DNA of 49,926 bases from positions 1 to 49,926 of the forward strand of contig JALORQ010000001.1 in NCBI GenBank assembly GCA_025458805.1, given 5' to 3'. This document shows, piece after piece, positions 37,140 to 47,359 of this stretch. This stretch comes from Rubrivivax sp. (GTDB lineage Bacteria; Pseudomonadota; Gammaproteobacteria; Burkholderiales; Burkholderiaceae_C). A program made the position numbers and the translations under genes. Numbering within the stretch: the stretch's first letter is position 1; every line of letters starts with the position of its first letter. Under the pieces are notes generated by a model. The model was given only the letters and a program-made list of their open reading frames with translations, was not told where the DNA came from and did no database searches.

Positions 37140-38395
37140 CGTCCGAACTCCTCGCTCGACGGTCCCGCGGCCGATCCCGGCCGCGCCACGGCGCGTGCCG
37201 GATCCGGCTGCCGTGCGCGCCGGCGCTGCCACCAGATCACGACACCGGTCGCCGACAGCAGCGCGACCGACACACCGACGACGCTGACGAAGACCTTCAT
37301 CGGCAGCCCCCACATCGCCGCCATGGGCAGCGCGAGCAGCCAGGTCGTGATCGTGTCGCCCGCGGCCTTTCCGGTGGGGACGAAGCTGCCGACGAGCCGG
37401 CCGTCGCGCGCGTCGATGACGACCCCGGTCTGGCCGAGGCGCTCGGCGACGTCGAGGCTGCTGCGCACGCGCAGGTGGAGGGTGCCCTTGGCGGCGTCGT
37501 ACCCGAGGTTGCTCTCCTCGATCACTGCGAAGCCCTCGCGCGCGGCCAGCTCGTCCATGTGCCGGCGCGCGGCGGCCAGGCCCGCGGCCCAGCCCATCGG
37601 CGGCTCGGCCAGCGGCGCGGGCAGTTCGGGCGCCAGGTCCCGCGGGTCGCCCTGCATCGCGAACAGCGTCCGCATCACCGGGTGGTAGACCTCGTCGCCG
37701 AGGTTGAAGGCCACGCTGCTCCAGGCCAGCACGAACAGCATCGCCCAGGGCCAGAGCCCGCCGGCGCGGTGCAGGTCGAAGTTGAGCCGGCTGGCCCCCG
37801 AGCGCAGGCGCAGCCGCCATGCCGGGGCCCAGCGCGACCACCAGCCGGGCCCGCCGCCCGCGGCGCGGCGGCGGCGCGCCGGCATCGTCAGCCAGGCACC
37901 GACGAAGCAGTCGACGGTCCACGCCAGCGCGACCACGCCGAGCACGATCGCGCCGACGCGGCCGAGAGCGAGCTCGTAGTGCAGCCGGTAGACGAAGGGC
38001 ATCAGGTTGCCCCAGCCCTGGCCGATGTCGCCCCATCGGCGCTCGCCGACGATGCGCCCGCTGTACGGGTCGACGAACACCTCGTCGTTCGCAAGGGGCG
38101 GCGCGCCGGGGCGGGCCTCGAGGTAGAAGACCGCGTTCTCGCCGGCGGCGCGACGCAGCGACACGTAATGCACGAGCGCCTCGGGTCGCTGCGCCGCGAC
38201 GCGCTCGCGCAGCGTCAGCGGATCGAGCGGCAGCCGGTCCGAAGGCGCGGGCGCGGTGCGGAACCAAGCCGGGCTGAGCGCCTCGTCGAGCTCGTGGTAC
38301 CAGGCGAGCAGCGCGCCGGTCAGCCCGGCGAGCACCAGGAATCCGGCCATCACGAGGCCGGCCCAGCGATGGCCCAGCACGAGAATGCGGCGCAT
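37136..38395 (-). CDS. PepSY-associated TM-helix domain protein
   Basis: MRRILVLGHRWAGLVMAGFLVLAGLTGALLAWYHELDEAL...FVDPYSGRIVGERRWGD. Stop overlaps the feoA start (ATGA). Confidence 0.88.
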   Translation of the reverse strand: MRRILVLGHRWAGLVMAGFLVLAGLTGALLAWYHELDEALSPAWFRTAPAPSDRLPLDPLTLRERVAAQRPEALVHYVSLRRAAGENAVFYLEARPGAPPLANDEVFVDPYSGRIVGERRWGDIGQGWGNLMPFVYRLHYELALGRVGAIVLGVVALAWTVDCFVGAWLTMPARRRRAAGGGPGWWSRWAPAWRLRLRSGASRLNFDLHRAGGLWPWAMLFVLAWSSVAFNLGDEVYHPVMRTLFAMQGDPRDLAPELPAPLAEPPMGWAAGLAAARRHMDELAAREGFAVIEESNLGYDAAKGTLHLRVRSSLDVAERLGQTGVVIDARDGRLVGSFVPTGKAAGDTITTWLLALPMAAMWGLPMKVFVSVVGVSVALLSATGVVIWWQRRRARQPDPARAVARPGSAAGPSSEEFGR

Positions 38396-38427
38396 GGCGT
38401 GGGCCGAAGGCCGCCCGGGCGGGCTGG

Positions 38428-40599
38428 TCAGAAGCGCCACGTCGCCCCGAAACGCACCGAGCGCGGGTCGCCGGGGAAGACGCGGCCGTAGTTGTAGCCC
38501 CCGGTCCAATGCACCTCGTCGGTCACGTTGTCGACCGCCAGCTGCAGCGACAGCGCGTCGCGCTGCCAGTAGACCGCGACGTTGCCCACCGTGTACGCCG
38601 GCAACTGCAGCGGCCGCTCGAAGGTCTCGCGGGCGCCGACGTGTGTGATGCCGCCGCCGATCCCGAAGCCACTGGGAAAGTCGTAGCGCAGGAACAGCGT
38701 GCCGGCGACGCGCGGCGCCCCTTCCTTGACCGCCCCGACCAGCGCCGGATCCTCGTCGTCCAGGATGCGCGCGTCGTTGTAGGCCAGGTTGGCCAGGACC
38801 TGAAGCGCCGGGATCGGGCGGCCCGAGGCCTCGAGCTCGACGCCGCGCGCCCGCTCGCGGCCCCGCTGCCGGTAGACGTCCTGCCCGTCGATGAAGCCGA
38901 CGTAGACGATGACGTTGTCCTTCACGATCTCGTAGAGGGAGGCGGTGAAGAGCAGGCGCTCGTCGAACATGCGCTGCTTCCAGCCGACCTCCAGCAGGCG
39001 GCTGTCCTCGGGCTCGAACGGGCCGCCGCGCGCGGGCACGTTGGCGTAGGTGTCGGGCGGCTGGAAGCCGGTGGTGTAGACACCGTAGGCGCTGGCGGAC
39101 GGCGAGACCTCGTAGACCAGGCCGAGCCGCGGCAGCGTGATGCGACTGTTCTGCGTCGCCTCGCCGAGCGGCGTGGTCTCGTAGCGCTGGTGCCGCAGCC
39201 CGAGCAGCAGGTCCCAGCGGCCGAGGCCGATCGTGTCGTGCGCGAACACGCCGGTGGTGCGCAGTTCGCCCCCGTACTGGCCGCGGATGTACTCGTACGA
39301 CGCGAAGTCACGCGGCAGGTACGTCGGCGCCAGCAGGTCGAAGGTGCCCACCGTGTCGCTCGGCGTGTAGGCGTCGTCCTGGAAGTCCTCGCGGCGCGCC
39401 GTGTCGGCACCGATGACGACCTCGTGCCGCACCGAGCCCCATTCCAGGCGCCCGACCGCGCGCACCGTCGCGTTGCCCGTGTCGGCGCGCGTGTCGCGGT
39501 CGGTGGCGTACAGGTCGATCACGCTCGGCGTGATGTAGTAGTTCAGCCCGTGCTCCTGCAGCTTCTCGCGGTAGCGGTAGCGCATCAGCGCGCCCGAGAG
39601 CGTCCACGCATCGCCGAGCGCCTGCTCGACGCTGAGCGCGATCGACGTGTCGGTCGTGTCGAGACGGTCGCCCGGCTGCGTGACCATGACCTCGATCGGC
39701 ACCAGGCCGAGCTCGCCGGCGCCGTCGATGTTGGGCTGGCCACGATCGAGAACCGAGCGGTCGTCGACGTGCACGATGTCGAGGTTGAGCCGCGTCGTCT
39801 CGGTCGGCAGCCAGGTCACCGAGGGCGCGAGCAGCCAGCCCTTCTGGAAGTAGGGGTTGCGGAACGATTCGGAGTCCTCGGCAGCGACGTTGAGCCGGTA
39901 CAGCCAGCGCGCGCCCTCGTCTAGGGCGCCGGTGAGGTCGAGCGCCGCATAGGCCTCGCTGTCGCTACCGAGCCGCAGTTCGACTTCGCGCCGCGTCTCG
40001 GCCAGCGGCTTCTTCGTCACCAGGTTGACCGTGCCGCCGGGATTGGCGTCGCCGAACAGTGCCGACGCCGGGCCCTTGATGACCTCGACACGCTCGAGGT
40101 GCGCGATGAACGGCTGTTTCCAGAAGCTGTTGTAGGTGCGCAGGCCGTTGACGCGCCGGTCGTCGAAGTTGCGGAAGCCGCGGATCGTGATGTCGTCGTA
40201 GACCGAGAACTCGTTGACGCCGGCGACGAAGGGCGCGATGTCGTTGAGCCGCAGCAGCCCCTGTTCGCGGATCACCTCCTTGGTCACCGCACTGACCGAC
40301 TGCGGCACCCTGAGGATGTCGGTCTGCGTGCCGGTCACCGAGAACGTGCTCTCGGCGAACGGGTTGCGCTCGGCGCGGCCGGTGATCTCGATGGTCTGGC
40401 TGCCAGGGTTGGCGATGGCCGCCGAAGCGATCAGCGCCGGCGCGACGAGCGCGAGCCGCGCCGCACGCCGCCGGCGCGGACCGGGGCCAGGCACATCGAC
40501 CATCGGCGCGCTGGATGACGCGGCCGGGCGGGTGGTGCCCGCGCGGGGCCGGATCGCACGGGCGATCCGATGGGGGGTTGTCGTCGATCGTTGGGTCAT
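38428..40599 (-). CDS. TonB-dependent siderophore receptor
   Basis: VPQSVSAVTKEVIREQGLLRLNDIAPFVAGV..ITIRGF..VEVIKGPASALFGDANPGGTVNLVTKKP plug and a C-terminal ..RSVRFGATWRF. Confidence 0.93.
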   Translation of the reverse strand: MTQRSTTTPHRIARAIRPRAGTTRPAASSSAPMVDVPGPGPRRRRAARLALVAPALIASAAIANPGSQTIEITGRAERNPFAESTFSVTGTQTDILRVPQSVSAVTKEVIREQGLLRLNDIAPFVAGVNEFSVYDDITIRGFRNFDDRRVNGLRTYNSFWKQPFIAHLERVEVIKGPASALFGDANPGGTVNLVTKKPLAETRREVELRLGSDSEAYAALDLTGALDEGARWLYRLNVAAEDSESFRNPYFQKGWLLAPSVTWLPTETTRLNLDIVHVDDRSVLDRGQPNIDGAGELGLVPIEVMVTQPGDRLDTTDTSIALSVEQALGDAWTLSGALMRYRYREKLQEHGLNYYITPSVIDLYATDRDTRADTGNATVRAVGRLEWGSVRHEVVIGADTARREDFQDDAYTPSDTVGTFDLLAPTYLPRDFASYEYIRGQYGGELRTTGVFAHDTIGLGRWDLLLGLRHQRYETTPLGEATQNSRITLPRLGLVYEVSPSASAYGVYTTGFQPPDTYANVPARGGPFEPEDSRLLEVGWKQRMFDERLLFTASLYEIVKDNVIVYVGFIDGQDVYRQRGRERARGVELEASGRPIPALQVLANLAYNDARILDDEDPALVGAVKEGAPRVAGTLFLRYDFPSGFGIGGGITHVGARETFERPLQLPAYTVGNVAVYWQRDALSLQLAVDNVTDEVHWTGGYNYGRVFPGDPRSVRFGATWRF

Positions 40600-40700
40600 G
40601 GCCGGTCCGGCGGACGTGTCGAGGCGATTCGCGGGCTGGCGGCCTGGGTCGGGTCGACGCGGCGGGCTGGCTGGACGTGGGTGGTCGGGGAGGCCTGGCG

Positions 40701-41978
40701 TCAGGGTCCTTCGGCGATCGGGGTACTGCCGTCGGCCAGCGCGGCCGCGAAGCGCGCGACGCCCGGCCGCTCGAGGTAGATGCAGGGCGTGCCGGTGCGC
40801 GCGCAGTGGCGCTTGATGCGGTGATAGGCCTCGTGGTTGATGCAGCCGGCCTGGCAGATCACCAGGTCGGCACGCGCGAGCCGGCTGTCCAGGCGCGGCA
40901 GCGCCTCCTCGAGACCGCCGTCGTGGTGCTCGAACTGGCCGCCGCGGCGCTCGACCTCGCGCCGGTAGCGCGCGACCGCATGCTGCACGCCGCCCACGCA
41001 CAGCACGCGGCGGCCGTGGACGGCCGCACGCTTGGTCCCCACCGGCGCGCCGGCGGGGTCGGCGCACGAGGCGCGCCGAGGCGGCGTGCGCGCCGGCGCG
41101 CCGGGCGACGGCTGCGACGGCGGCACGAGGAGCGTCGTCCGGTCGTCGGGCCCGGGTTCGTCGGGCGCGGCGGGCGCGGGCGCGTCCGACGCGACGCCAG
41201 CCGCCGCCGAGGGCGCGCCGGCCTGCGCGCGCGCCAGCCGTCCGGCCAGGTCCGCAAGGCCGGCCTCGAGTCGCCGACGCGACGCCTCATGCTCGCGCTG
41301 CTTCTGCAGGATCCTTGCGCGCAGCGAGTCGACCTCGGTCTGAAGCGCAGCCGCACGCATCGCGATCCGCTCGCGCTCGGCGGCCATGGCCTCGACCTGC
41401 CGCGCGCAGCGCGCACCCCATGCGCGCGCATCGGCGACGAGCCGCACGTCGAGACCCGGGCCCTCGGGGTGGGTGAGAAGTGCCCACAGGGTCGCCGCCA
41501 CGTCGCCGCGCGACAGCGCATCGGACCAGCGCGCGCGCAGCGCCTGGGGGTCGCGCAGCGCGTGCACCACCGCGATCGCCCGAGCATGACGGCGGTCGAG
41601 GGCGAGCTGCACGGCCTCCGACAGCGCATTGCGCTCGCCGAGGTCGCGCAACACGGCATCGAGCACGTCACCGGGTTCGCCGACGATGCGGCAGCGGGCG
41701 CGGTGCATGCGACCGACCGCGCGCTGCGCTTCGGCGCGCAGCGTGTCCACGTCGAGGCCGAGGGCGACCGCCAGCTCGCGTGCCGGCTCGGGCAGCTGCC
41801 AGAGCCGGCGGCGGCGTGCCCGGCCGGCGCCGGGCGGAGCGGACGGCGGCTCCGGGTCACTGCCCGCCGACACGGTGTCGACAGCTTGCGGGAACGCGGC
41901 AGCGGAATCGCGCAGCACGGTGGCTCCTTCGAGCGGGGCACCGGGCTGGCAGCGGGCTGGCAGGTGCGCGGCGGTCAA
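40701..41978 (-). CDS. DUF2325 domain-containing protein
   Basis: C-terminal VLCVGGVQHAVARYRREVERRGGQFEHHDGGLEEALPRLDSRLARADLVICQAGCINHEAYHRIKRHC is typical of DUF2325. Coiled-coil-like N-terminus. Confidence 0.8.
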   Translation of the reverse strand: MTAAHLPARCQPGAPLEGATVLRDSAAAFPQAVDTVSAGSDPEPPSAPPGAGRARRRRLWQLPEPARELAVALGLDVDTLRAEAQRAVGRMHRARCRIVGEPGDVLDAVLRDLGERNALSEAVQLALDRRHARAIAVVHALRDPQALRARWSDALSRGDVAATLWALLTHPEGPGLDVRLVADARAWGARCARQVEAMAAERERIAMRAAALQTEVDSLRARILQKQREHEASRRRLEAGLADLAGRLARAQAGAPSAAAGVASDAPAPAAPDEPGPDDRTTLLVPPSQPSPGAPARTPPRRASCADPAGAPVGTKRAAVHGRRVLCVGGVQHAVARYRREVERRGGQFEHHDGGLEEALPRLDSRLARADLVICQAGCINHEAYHRIKRHCARTGTPCIYLERPGVARFAAALADGSTPIAEGP

Positions 41979-41999
41979 TGCCGCCGGGAGGGACTGGGG

Positions 42000-42206
42000 T
42001 TACTTGGTCAGGATCAGCTTGCCGAGGGAGGTGCAGCGCAGGCGGTAGACCTGCGACTGGTGTTCGATCTCGACTTCGCGCCCACCGGCAAACAGATCGC
42101 GGCTGGCGATGCGGCGCAGGCGCTGCGGCTCGGGCGGGGCGACGGGCGCCACCGGCAAGCGTGGCTCGACCTGCGGCGGCGGGGACGGGATCGCAGGCGG
42201 CTTCAT
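42000..42206 (-). CDS. hemP: Hemin uptake protein HemP
   Basis: C-terminal RRIASRDLFAGGREVEIEHQSQVYRLRCTSLGKLILTK. ATG at 42206 overlaps the bfd stop. Confidence 0.9.
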   Translation of the reverse strand: MKPPAIPSPPPQVEPRLPVAPVAPPEPQRLRRIASRDLFAGGREVEIEHQSQVYRLRCTSLGKLILTK

Positions 42207-42427
42207 GCCGTCAACGCGACCGCGCCGCATCGCGCCGCGCCCGGGCAGGCGCCACAGTCGGCCAGGCGCGAATGCTCGCCAAAGCACGACTCGGCGCACT
42301 CCAGGCACGCCCCGCAGGCCGTTCCGACCCGGAGTTCGTCCTGAACGGCCTCGAAGCTGGCACATCCCGCACGCACCTCGCGCGCGATGTCGCGGTCGCT
42401 GACCCGATGACAGAGACATACGATCAT
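42203..42427 (-). CDS. bfd: Bacterioferritin-associated ferredoxin-like (2Fe-2S) protein
   Basis: MIVCLCHRVSDRDIAREVRAGCASFEAVQDELRVGTACGACLEC. Divergent from bfr. Confidence 0.88.
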   Translation of the reverse strand: MIVCLCHRVSDRDIAREVRAGCASFEAVQDELRVGTACGACLECAESCFGEHSRLADCGACPGAARCGAVALTA

Positions 42428-42438
42428 GATTGAGACAT

Positions 42439-42457
42439 CGTAATGCGAATCGTTGTT
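42439..42457. promoter_or_regulatory. Candidate Fur box between bfd and bfr
   Basis: cgtaatgcgaatcgttgtt matches 12 of 19 positions of GATAATGATAATCATTATC by eye. Lies between two iron genes. Confidence 0.45.
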
Positions 42458-42608
42458 GTTTGCAAGCGCAACCGCAGCAGGCGACCCAGACGAGTTACCC
42501 CGCATGCGTTTCAGTTGCATTCAGACCGCTGGCACGCGGTCATCGCCCGCGCTTGGACGAACCGAGACAATCCTGACCTCGTTCAACGACAACCCGGAAG
42601 GCTCCCCG

Positions 42609-43088
42609 ATGAAAGGCGACCCGCAGGTCATCGCGCACCTGAATGCCCAGCTCAAGCTCGAGCTCACCGCGATCAACCAGTACTTCCTGCATGCCCGCAT
42701 GCTGAAGAACTGGGGCTTCGACCGCATGGCCAAGCACGAGTACGAGGAGTCGATCGACGAGATGAAGCACGCCGACAAGCTCATCGAGCGCGTGCTGATG
42801 CTCGAGGGCCTGCCCAACCTGCAGGACCTGGGCAAGCTGCTGATCGGAGAGAGCGCCATCGAGACGCTGCACTGCGACCTGAAGGCCGAGCTGATGTCGC
42901 AGGCGCACCTGAAGGAGGCCATCGCGCACTGCGAGGGCATACGCGACTACGTCACCCGCGAGCTGTTCGAGTCGATCCTCGAGGACACCGAGGAGCACAT
43001 CGACCACCTCGAGACGCAGATCGAGCTCGTGGCCAAGGTGGGCGAGCCCAACTTCCTGCAGTCGCAGATGGGCGCGACCGGCAGCTGA
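42609..43088 (+). CDS. bfr: Bacterioferritin
   Basis: [77 protein letters not shown], including the heme-ligand-type Met in SIDEMKHAD. Confidence 0.96.
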   Translation: MKGDPQVIAHLNAQLKLELTAINQYFLHARMLKNWGFDRMAKHEYEESIDEMKHADKLIERVLMLEGLPNLQDLGKLLIGESAIETLHCDLKAELMSQAHLKEAIAHCEGIRDYVTRELFESILEDTEEHIDHLETQIELVAKVGEPNFLQSQMGATGS

Positions 43089-43182
43089 GCGCGCCGTCGC
43101 GGGTGCGCCGGGGCGCGTCGCCCGCCTCCTGGAACCTTATAGTCCCGGGACGGGCGGCCGTCGCCCGACACCGGCCGCGCAC

Positions 43183-44226
43183 ATGGATTTCGGCGCCCTT
43201 GCCCGCCGTCTGGGCCAGACGACCACCTTTTCGGCGCTCGAGGCCGCGACCCGGCTGGCCCTGGTGTCGCGGGCACGGCGCGGTCGCGCACGCGTCGGCG
43301 AGACGATCGCCGATGCGGCCGACGGACTGTCCGACCACCTCGTCCTGCTGGCCGGCGCGGTCGAGGTCGAGCGGCGCTGGCTGTGCAGCGACGGCCAGCC
43401 GGGCGCGTCCTCTCATCGAGTCGCCGTCGACGACGCAAGCCCGGGTTTCGCGCTCGTGAGCGCGGGCGGCCGGCAGCTGCGCGTGCGCGCGGTCGCCGAC
43501 ACCGACTACCTCGCCATCGACAGTGACGAGGTCGACGACCTGCTCGGCTGGGGCCACCTCGGCGCCTGCGTGCTGCCCGAGCCGCACCTCAAGGTGTTTC
43601 ACCGGCTGCCGCTGGACAACGTCGCGCGCGCGATCCCGCGCCTGGTCGAGCGCAGCGTCTCGGCCGGCGAAACCATCGTCCGCGAGGGCGAGCAGGGCGA
43701 CCAGTACTTCGTCATCCTCGAAGGCGAGGCCGACGTCTTCGAGCGCGATGCCGACGGTTCGCCGAGGCAGGTCAATCGCCTCGTCGATGGCGACGCCTTC
43801 GGCGAAGAGGCGCTGCTCGCCGGCAGCACCCGGACCGCCACCGTGCGCATGGCCACGCCGGGACGTCTGCTGTCGCTCGACCGGGCGCAGTTCGATGCGC
43901 TGCTCGGCCCCTCGACCGTCGAGGAGGTCGACGCGATTCGGGCGCGCGGGCTCATTGCCGACGGGCGCGTCCACGTGATCGACTGCCGCGACCCCGGCGA
44001 GTTCGAGGCTGCGCACATCCCGTGCGCACTGCCGCTGCCGCTCGGTCGCCTGCGACACGATGGCGTGTTCGCACTCGACCCGACGCGGGAGTACCTGGTG
44101 TGCTGCGGCAGCGGCCGCCGCAGTCGCGCCGCCGTATTCCTGTTGCACGAGCGCGGCCTGCGTGCGCGGGTCCTGGCTGGCGGACTGGCGGCCTGGCCGT
44201 ACGAGCTCGCTGTCGGCCCCGCCTGA
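43183..44226 (+). CDS. Cyclic nucleotide-binding domain plus rhodanese domain fusion protein
   Basis: CNBD region VSAGETIVREGEQGDQYFVILEGEADVFERD..GDAFGEEALLAGSTRTATV, then rhodanese VIDCRDPGEFEAAHIPCALPLPL..YLVCCGSGRRSRAAVFLL. Confidence 0.85.
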   Translation: MDFGALARRLGQTTTFSALEAATRLALVSRARRGRARVGETIADAADGLSDHLVLLAGAVEVERRWLCSDGQPGASSHRVAVDDASPGFALVSAGGRQLRVRAVADTDYLAIDSDEVDDLLGWGHLGACVLPEPHLKVFHRLPLDNVARAIPRLVERSVSAGETIVREGEQGDQYFVILEGEADVFERDADGSPRQVNRLVDGDAFGEEALLAGSTRTATVRMATPGRLLSLDRAQFDALLGPSTVEEVDAIRARGLIADGRVHVIDCRDPGEFEAAHIPCALPLPLGRLRHDGVFALDPTREYLVCCGSGRRSRAAVFLLHERGLRARVLAGGLAAWPYELAVGPA

Positions 44227-44257
44227 GCCGCGCGGCTCGCGAGCCCACCAAACGAAA

Positions 44258-44284
44258 CAGCCCTGCGGGGATGCCGCAGGGCTG
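44258..44284 (-). terminator. Rho-independent terminator for the tRNA cluster
   Basis: Perfect 11-bp inverted repeat CAGCCCTGCGG-GGATG-CCGCAGGGCTG, followed on the minus strand by TTTCGTTT. Confidence 0.8.
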
Positions 44285-44294
44285 CTGGAAACGT

Positions 44295-44371
44295 TGGCGG
44301 AGTGGACGGGACTCGAACCCGCGACCCCCGGCGTGACAGGCCGGTATTCTAACCGACTGAACTACCACTCC
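44295..44371 (-). tRNA. tRNA-Asp (GTC)
   Basis: GGAGTGGTAGTTCAGTCGGTTAGAATACCGGCCTGTCACGCCGGGGGTCGCGGGTTCGAGTCCCGTCCACTCCGCCA. Anticodon GTC, encoded CCA. Confidence 0.96.
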
Positions 44372-44432
44372 GCGTCGGTGGCGCGTTCCGGCCGAAGCCG
44401 CAAGTGCTGCCATGCTTGCCCAGCGTTGCCGC

Positions 44433-44508
44433 TGGCGTCCCCTAGGGGATTCGAACCCCTGTTACAACCGTGAAAGGGTCGTGTCCTAGGCCTCTAGACG
44501 AAGGGGAC
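44433..44508 (-). tRNA. tRNA-Glu (TTC)
   Basis: GTCCCCTTCGTCTAGAGGCCTAGGACACGACCCTTTCACGGTTGTAACAGGGGTTCGAATCCCCTAGGGGACGCCA. Anticodon TTC, encoded CCA. Confidence 0.96.
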
Positions 44509-44572
44509 GGCGCAAACCTCGATCCGAATCCATGCCCGTTCGGCTGCGGGCCTCATCCGAACGGCGCCTGTT

Positions 44573-44648
<76 letters not shown>

Positions 44649-44702
44649 TGAGTCTTTCGACCACACGCCGTTCGAAGCGAGTCTGCGAGTATACGACGCC
44701 TG

Positions 44703-46139
44703 TCAGACCCCCCGCAAGCGAGCCAGCACCTCGTCGCGGGCGAAGAGCGCCAGCACGGCGTCGATCGACGGCGTCTGCGCCCGAGCGCAGACCATCACGC
44801 GCACCGCGGGTGCGAGCTGCGGCATCTTCAGCCGGTGCGCGGCCAGCACGTCCTTGAGCGCCGCCGCGATGTCCGCCGCCGTCCAGGGGACGGTCGCGAG
44901 CCGATCGCGCAGGTCTCGCAGCGCCGGCCGCACGGCGTCGCCGACATGCGCCACGAGGTCGGCCTCGCGCGGCGTGATCGCGACGAAGTACATCTCGAGC
45001 CAGTCGGCGAGCTCGACGATCGTCGAGCAGCGATCCTTGAACAGCATGCACCGCGCCGCCTGCCGCTCGGCCTGCGCGGCATCCACGACGAGGCCGCGGC
45101 GACCGAACTCGTCGGCCACCAGCGCCGCCAGACGATCGTCCGGCGCCGCCTTCATGTAGTGCGCGTTGACCCAGGCGAGCTTGGCGGCGTCCCACTGCGC
45201 GGCGCTGCGCGCCAGGTGCCGGCCGTCGAACCAGGCGACGAGCTGTTCGCGCGTGAAGAGCTCGTCGTCGCCGTGGCTCCAGCCCAGCCGTGCCAGGTAG
45301 TTGACCATGGCCTCGGGCAGGTAGCCCGCGTCCCGGTACTGGAGCACGCTGACGGCGCCGTGGCGCTTGCTGAGCTTGTCGCCGTCGGGCCCGAGGATCA
45401 TCGGCACGTGGCCGTAGCGCGGCAGTTCGCCGCCGGGGCCGAGCAGCGCGCGCAGGATGTTGATCTGCCGCGGCGTGTTGTTGACATGGTCGTCGCCGCG
45501 GATGACATGCGTGATCGCCATGTCGAGGTCGTCGACGACGACGCAGAAGTTGTACGTCGGCACGCCGATCTCGTGACCGTCGTCGCCGGGCCGGGCGATG
45601 ATCAGGTCATCCAGCTCGCGGTTGGCGATCGAGATCGGGCCCTTGACGAGGTCGTCCCAGGTCACGACGCCGTCCTCGGGATTGCGGAACCGGATCACCG
45701 GCCGCACGCCGGCTCGCGGCGGGGGCAGCTTCTTGCCGGTCTCCGGGCGCCAGCGGCCGTCGTAGCGCGGTTTCTCGCCGCGCGCGCGCTGCGCCTCGCG
45801 CATCGCGTCGAGCTCGTCGGGGGTGCACCAGCAGCGGTAGGCGCTGCCCTCGTCGAGCATGCGTCCGATGACCTCGCGATAGCGGTCGAGCCGCTGCATC
45901 TGGAAGAACGGCCCCTCGTCGTGGTCCAGGCCGAGCCAGCGCAGCGCCTCGACGATCTGGTCGACTGCCTCCTGCGTCGAGCGCTCGACGTCGGTGTCCT
46001 CGATGCGCAGCACGAAGGCGCCGCCGAAGTGGCGCGCGAAGGCCCACGCGAAGAGCGCTGTACGCGCGGTGCCCAGGTGCAGGAAGCCGGTGGGCGAAGG
46101 GGCGATGCGCGTGCGCACCGGCAGCGTCGGTGGGGTCAT
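44703..46139 (-). CDS. gltX: Glutamyl-tRNA synthetase
   Basis: [26 protein letters not shown] (HIGH-like), [26 protein letters not shown] (KMSKS-like). Confidence 0.95.
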   Translation of the reverse strand: MTPPTLPVRTRIAPSPTGFLHLGTARTALFAWAFARHFGGAFVLRIEDTDVERSTQEAVDQIVEALRWLGLDHDEGPFFQMQRLDRYREVIGRMLDEGSAYRCWCTPDELDAMREAQRARGEKPRYDGRWRPETGKKLPPPRAGVRPVIRFRNPEDGVVTWDDLVKGPISIANRELDDLIIARPGDDGHEIGVPTYNFCVVVDDLDMAITHVIRGDDHVNNTPRQINILRALLGPGGELPRYGHVPMILGPDGDKLSKRHGAVSVLQYRDAGYLPEAMVNYLARLGWSHGDDELFTREQLVAWFDGRHLARSAAQWDAAKLAWVNAHYMKAAPDDRLAALVADEFGRRGLVVDAAQAERQAARCMLFKDRCSTIVELADWLEMYFVAITPREADLVAHVGDAVRPALRDLRDRLATVPWTAADIAAALKDVLAAHRLKMPQLAPAVRVMVCARAQTPSIDAVLALFARDEVLARLRGV

Positions 46140-47359
46140 GCGGTGGCGAGGGCGTCGAGGCCCCGTGCGAGGTCGGCCTTCAGGTCGTCGACGTGCTCGA
46201 GGCCGACCGCGACGCGGACCAGGCCCTGCACGACGCCGGCCGCCTGGCGCTGCGCCTCGGTGAGCCGGCCGTGCGAGGTGCTGGCCGGGTGGGTGATGGT
46301 GGTCTTGGTGTCGCCGAGGTTGGCGGTGATCGAGCAGATGCGCGTGGCGTCGATGACCGAGAACGCGTGCCGCCGAGCGGCATCGGCATCGGGCGCGCGC
46401 ACGACGAAGGACACCACCGCGCCGCCTTGGCCGCCCTGCTGGCGCATCGCCAGCGAATGCTGCGGGTGCGAGGGCAGCGCCGGGTGGTGGACCCGCTCGA
46501 CCGCCGGCCGCGACTCGAGCCAGTGCGCCAGTTCGAGCGCGCGCGCGCTCTGCGCCTGCATGCGGATCGACAGCGTCTCCAGCCCCTTCAGCACCACCCA
46601 GGCGTTGAACGGCGACAGCGACATGCCGGCGCTGCGCATCGTCGGCACGAACTTCGTCTCGATCAGGTCGGCCGGGCCGCAGACGGCACCGGCGACCACC
46701 CGGCCCTGTCCGTCGAGGTACTTGGTGCCCGAGTGCATTACCAGATCGGCGCCCAGGCGCGCCGGCTGCTGCAGGGCCGGGCTGCAGAAGCAGTTGTCGA
46801 CCAGCAGCAGCGCGCCGCCGGCGTGCGCGATCTCGGCCAGCGCAGCGATGTCGCAGACCTCGGTCAGCGGGTTGCTGGGCGTCTCGGCAAACAGCAGCCT
46901 CGTCTGTGGCCGCATCGCGGCGCGCCAGGCCGCCGCATCGGTCTGCGAGACGAAGCTCGTCTCGATGCCGAACCTCGCGAAGTCCTGGAACAGCCGGATC
47001 GTCGAGCCGAAGACCCCGTTCGAGCAGACGACGTGGTCGCCCGACCGCAGCAGCGACAGGATGGTGATGAGGATCGCCGACATCCCGCTCGACGTGGCGA
47101 TGCAGGCGCCGGTGCCCTCGAGCGCCGCCAGCCGACGCTCCATCATCGTCACGGTCGGGTTGCCGAATCGGCTGTAGACGAAGGCCTCGTCCTCGCCGGC
47201 GAAGCGCCGGGCCGCCGTCTCGGCATCGGGGTGCACGAAGCTGCTGGTCAGGAACAGCGCCTCGGAGTTCTCGCCCCACGGCGTGTGCGGCAGGCCCTCG
47301 CGCACGGCCAGCGTCTCGAGCCGCACGTCGGGCGGCAAGGCCACCTTCGGGATCGTCAC
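46136..47359 (-). CDS. metZ: O-succinylhomoserine sulfhydrylase
   Basis: Cys/Met-metabolism PLP enzyme: [50 protein letters not shown] and [18 protein letters not shown]. Adjacent to purF. Confidence 0.93.
   Translation of the reverse strand: MTIPKVALPPDVRLETLAVREGLPHTPWGENSEALFLTSSFVHPDAETAARRFAGEDEAFVYSRFGNPTVTMMERRLAALEGTGACIATSSGMSAILITILSLLRSGDHVVCSNGVFGSTIRLFQDFARFGIETSFVSQTDAAAWRAAMRPQTRLLFAETPSNPLTEVCDIAALAEIAHAGGALLLVDNCFCSPALQQPARLGADLVMHSGTKYLDGQGRVVAGAVCGPADLIETKFVPTMRSAGMSLSPFNAWVVLKGLETLSIRMQAQSARALELAHWLESRPAVERVHHPALPSHPQHSLAMRQQGGQGGAVVSFVVRAPDADAARRHAFSVIDATRICSITANLGDTKTTITHPASTSHGRLTEAQRQAAGVVQGLVRVAVGLEHVDDLKADLARGLDALATA

Noticed and set aside
34869-37688. 939-aa plus-strand ORF opposite feoB/feoA
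   Set aside because: Antisense to feoB and feoA with low-complexity composition; not a real gene.
44835-47177. 780-aa plus-strand ORF opposite gltX and metZ
   Set aside because: Antisense shadow ORF over two well-recognised enzymes.
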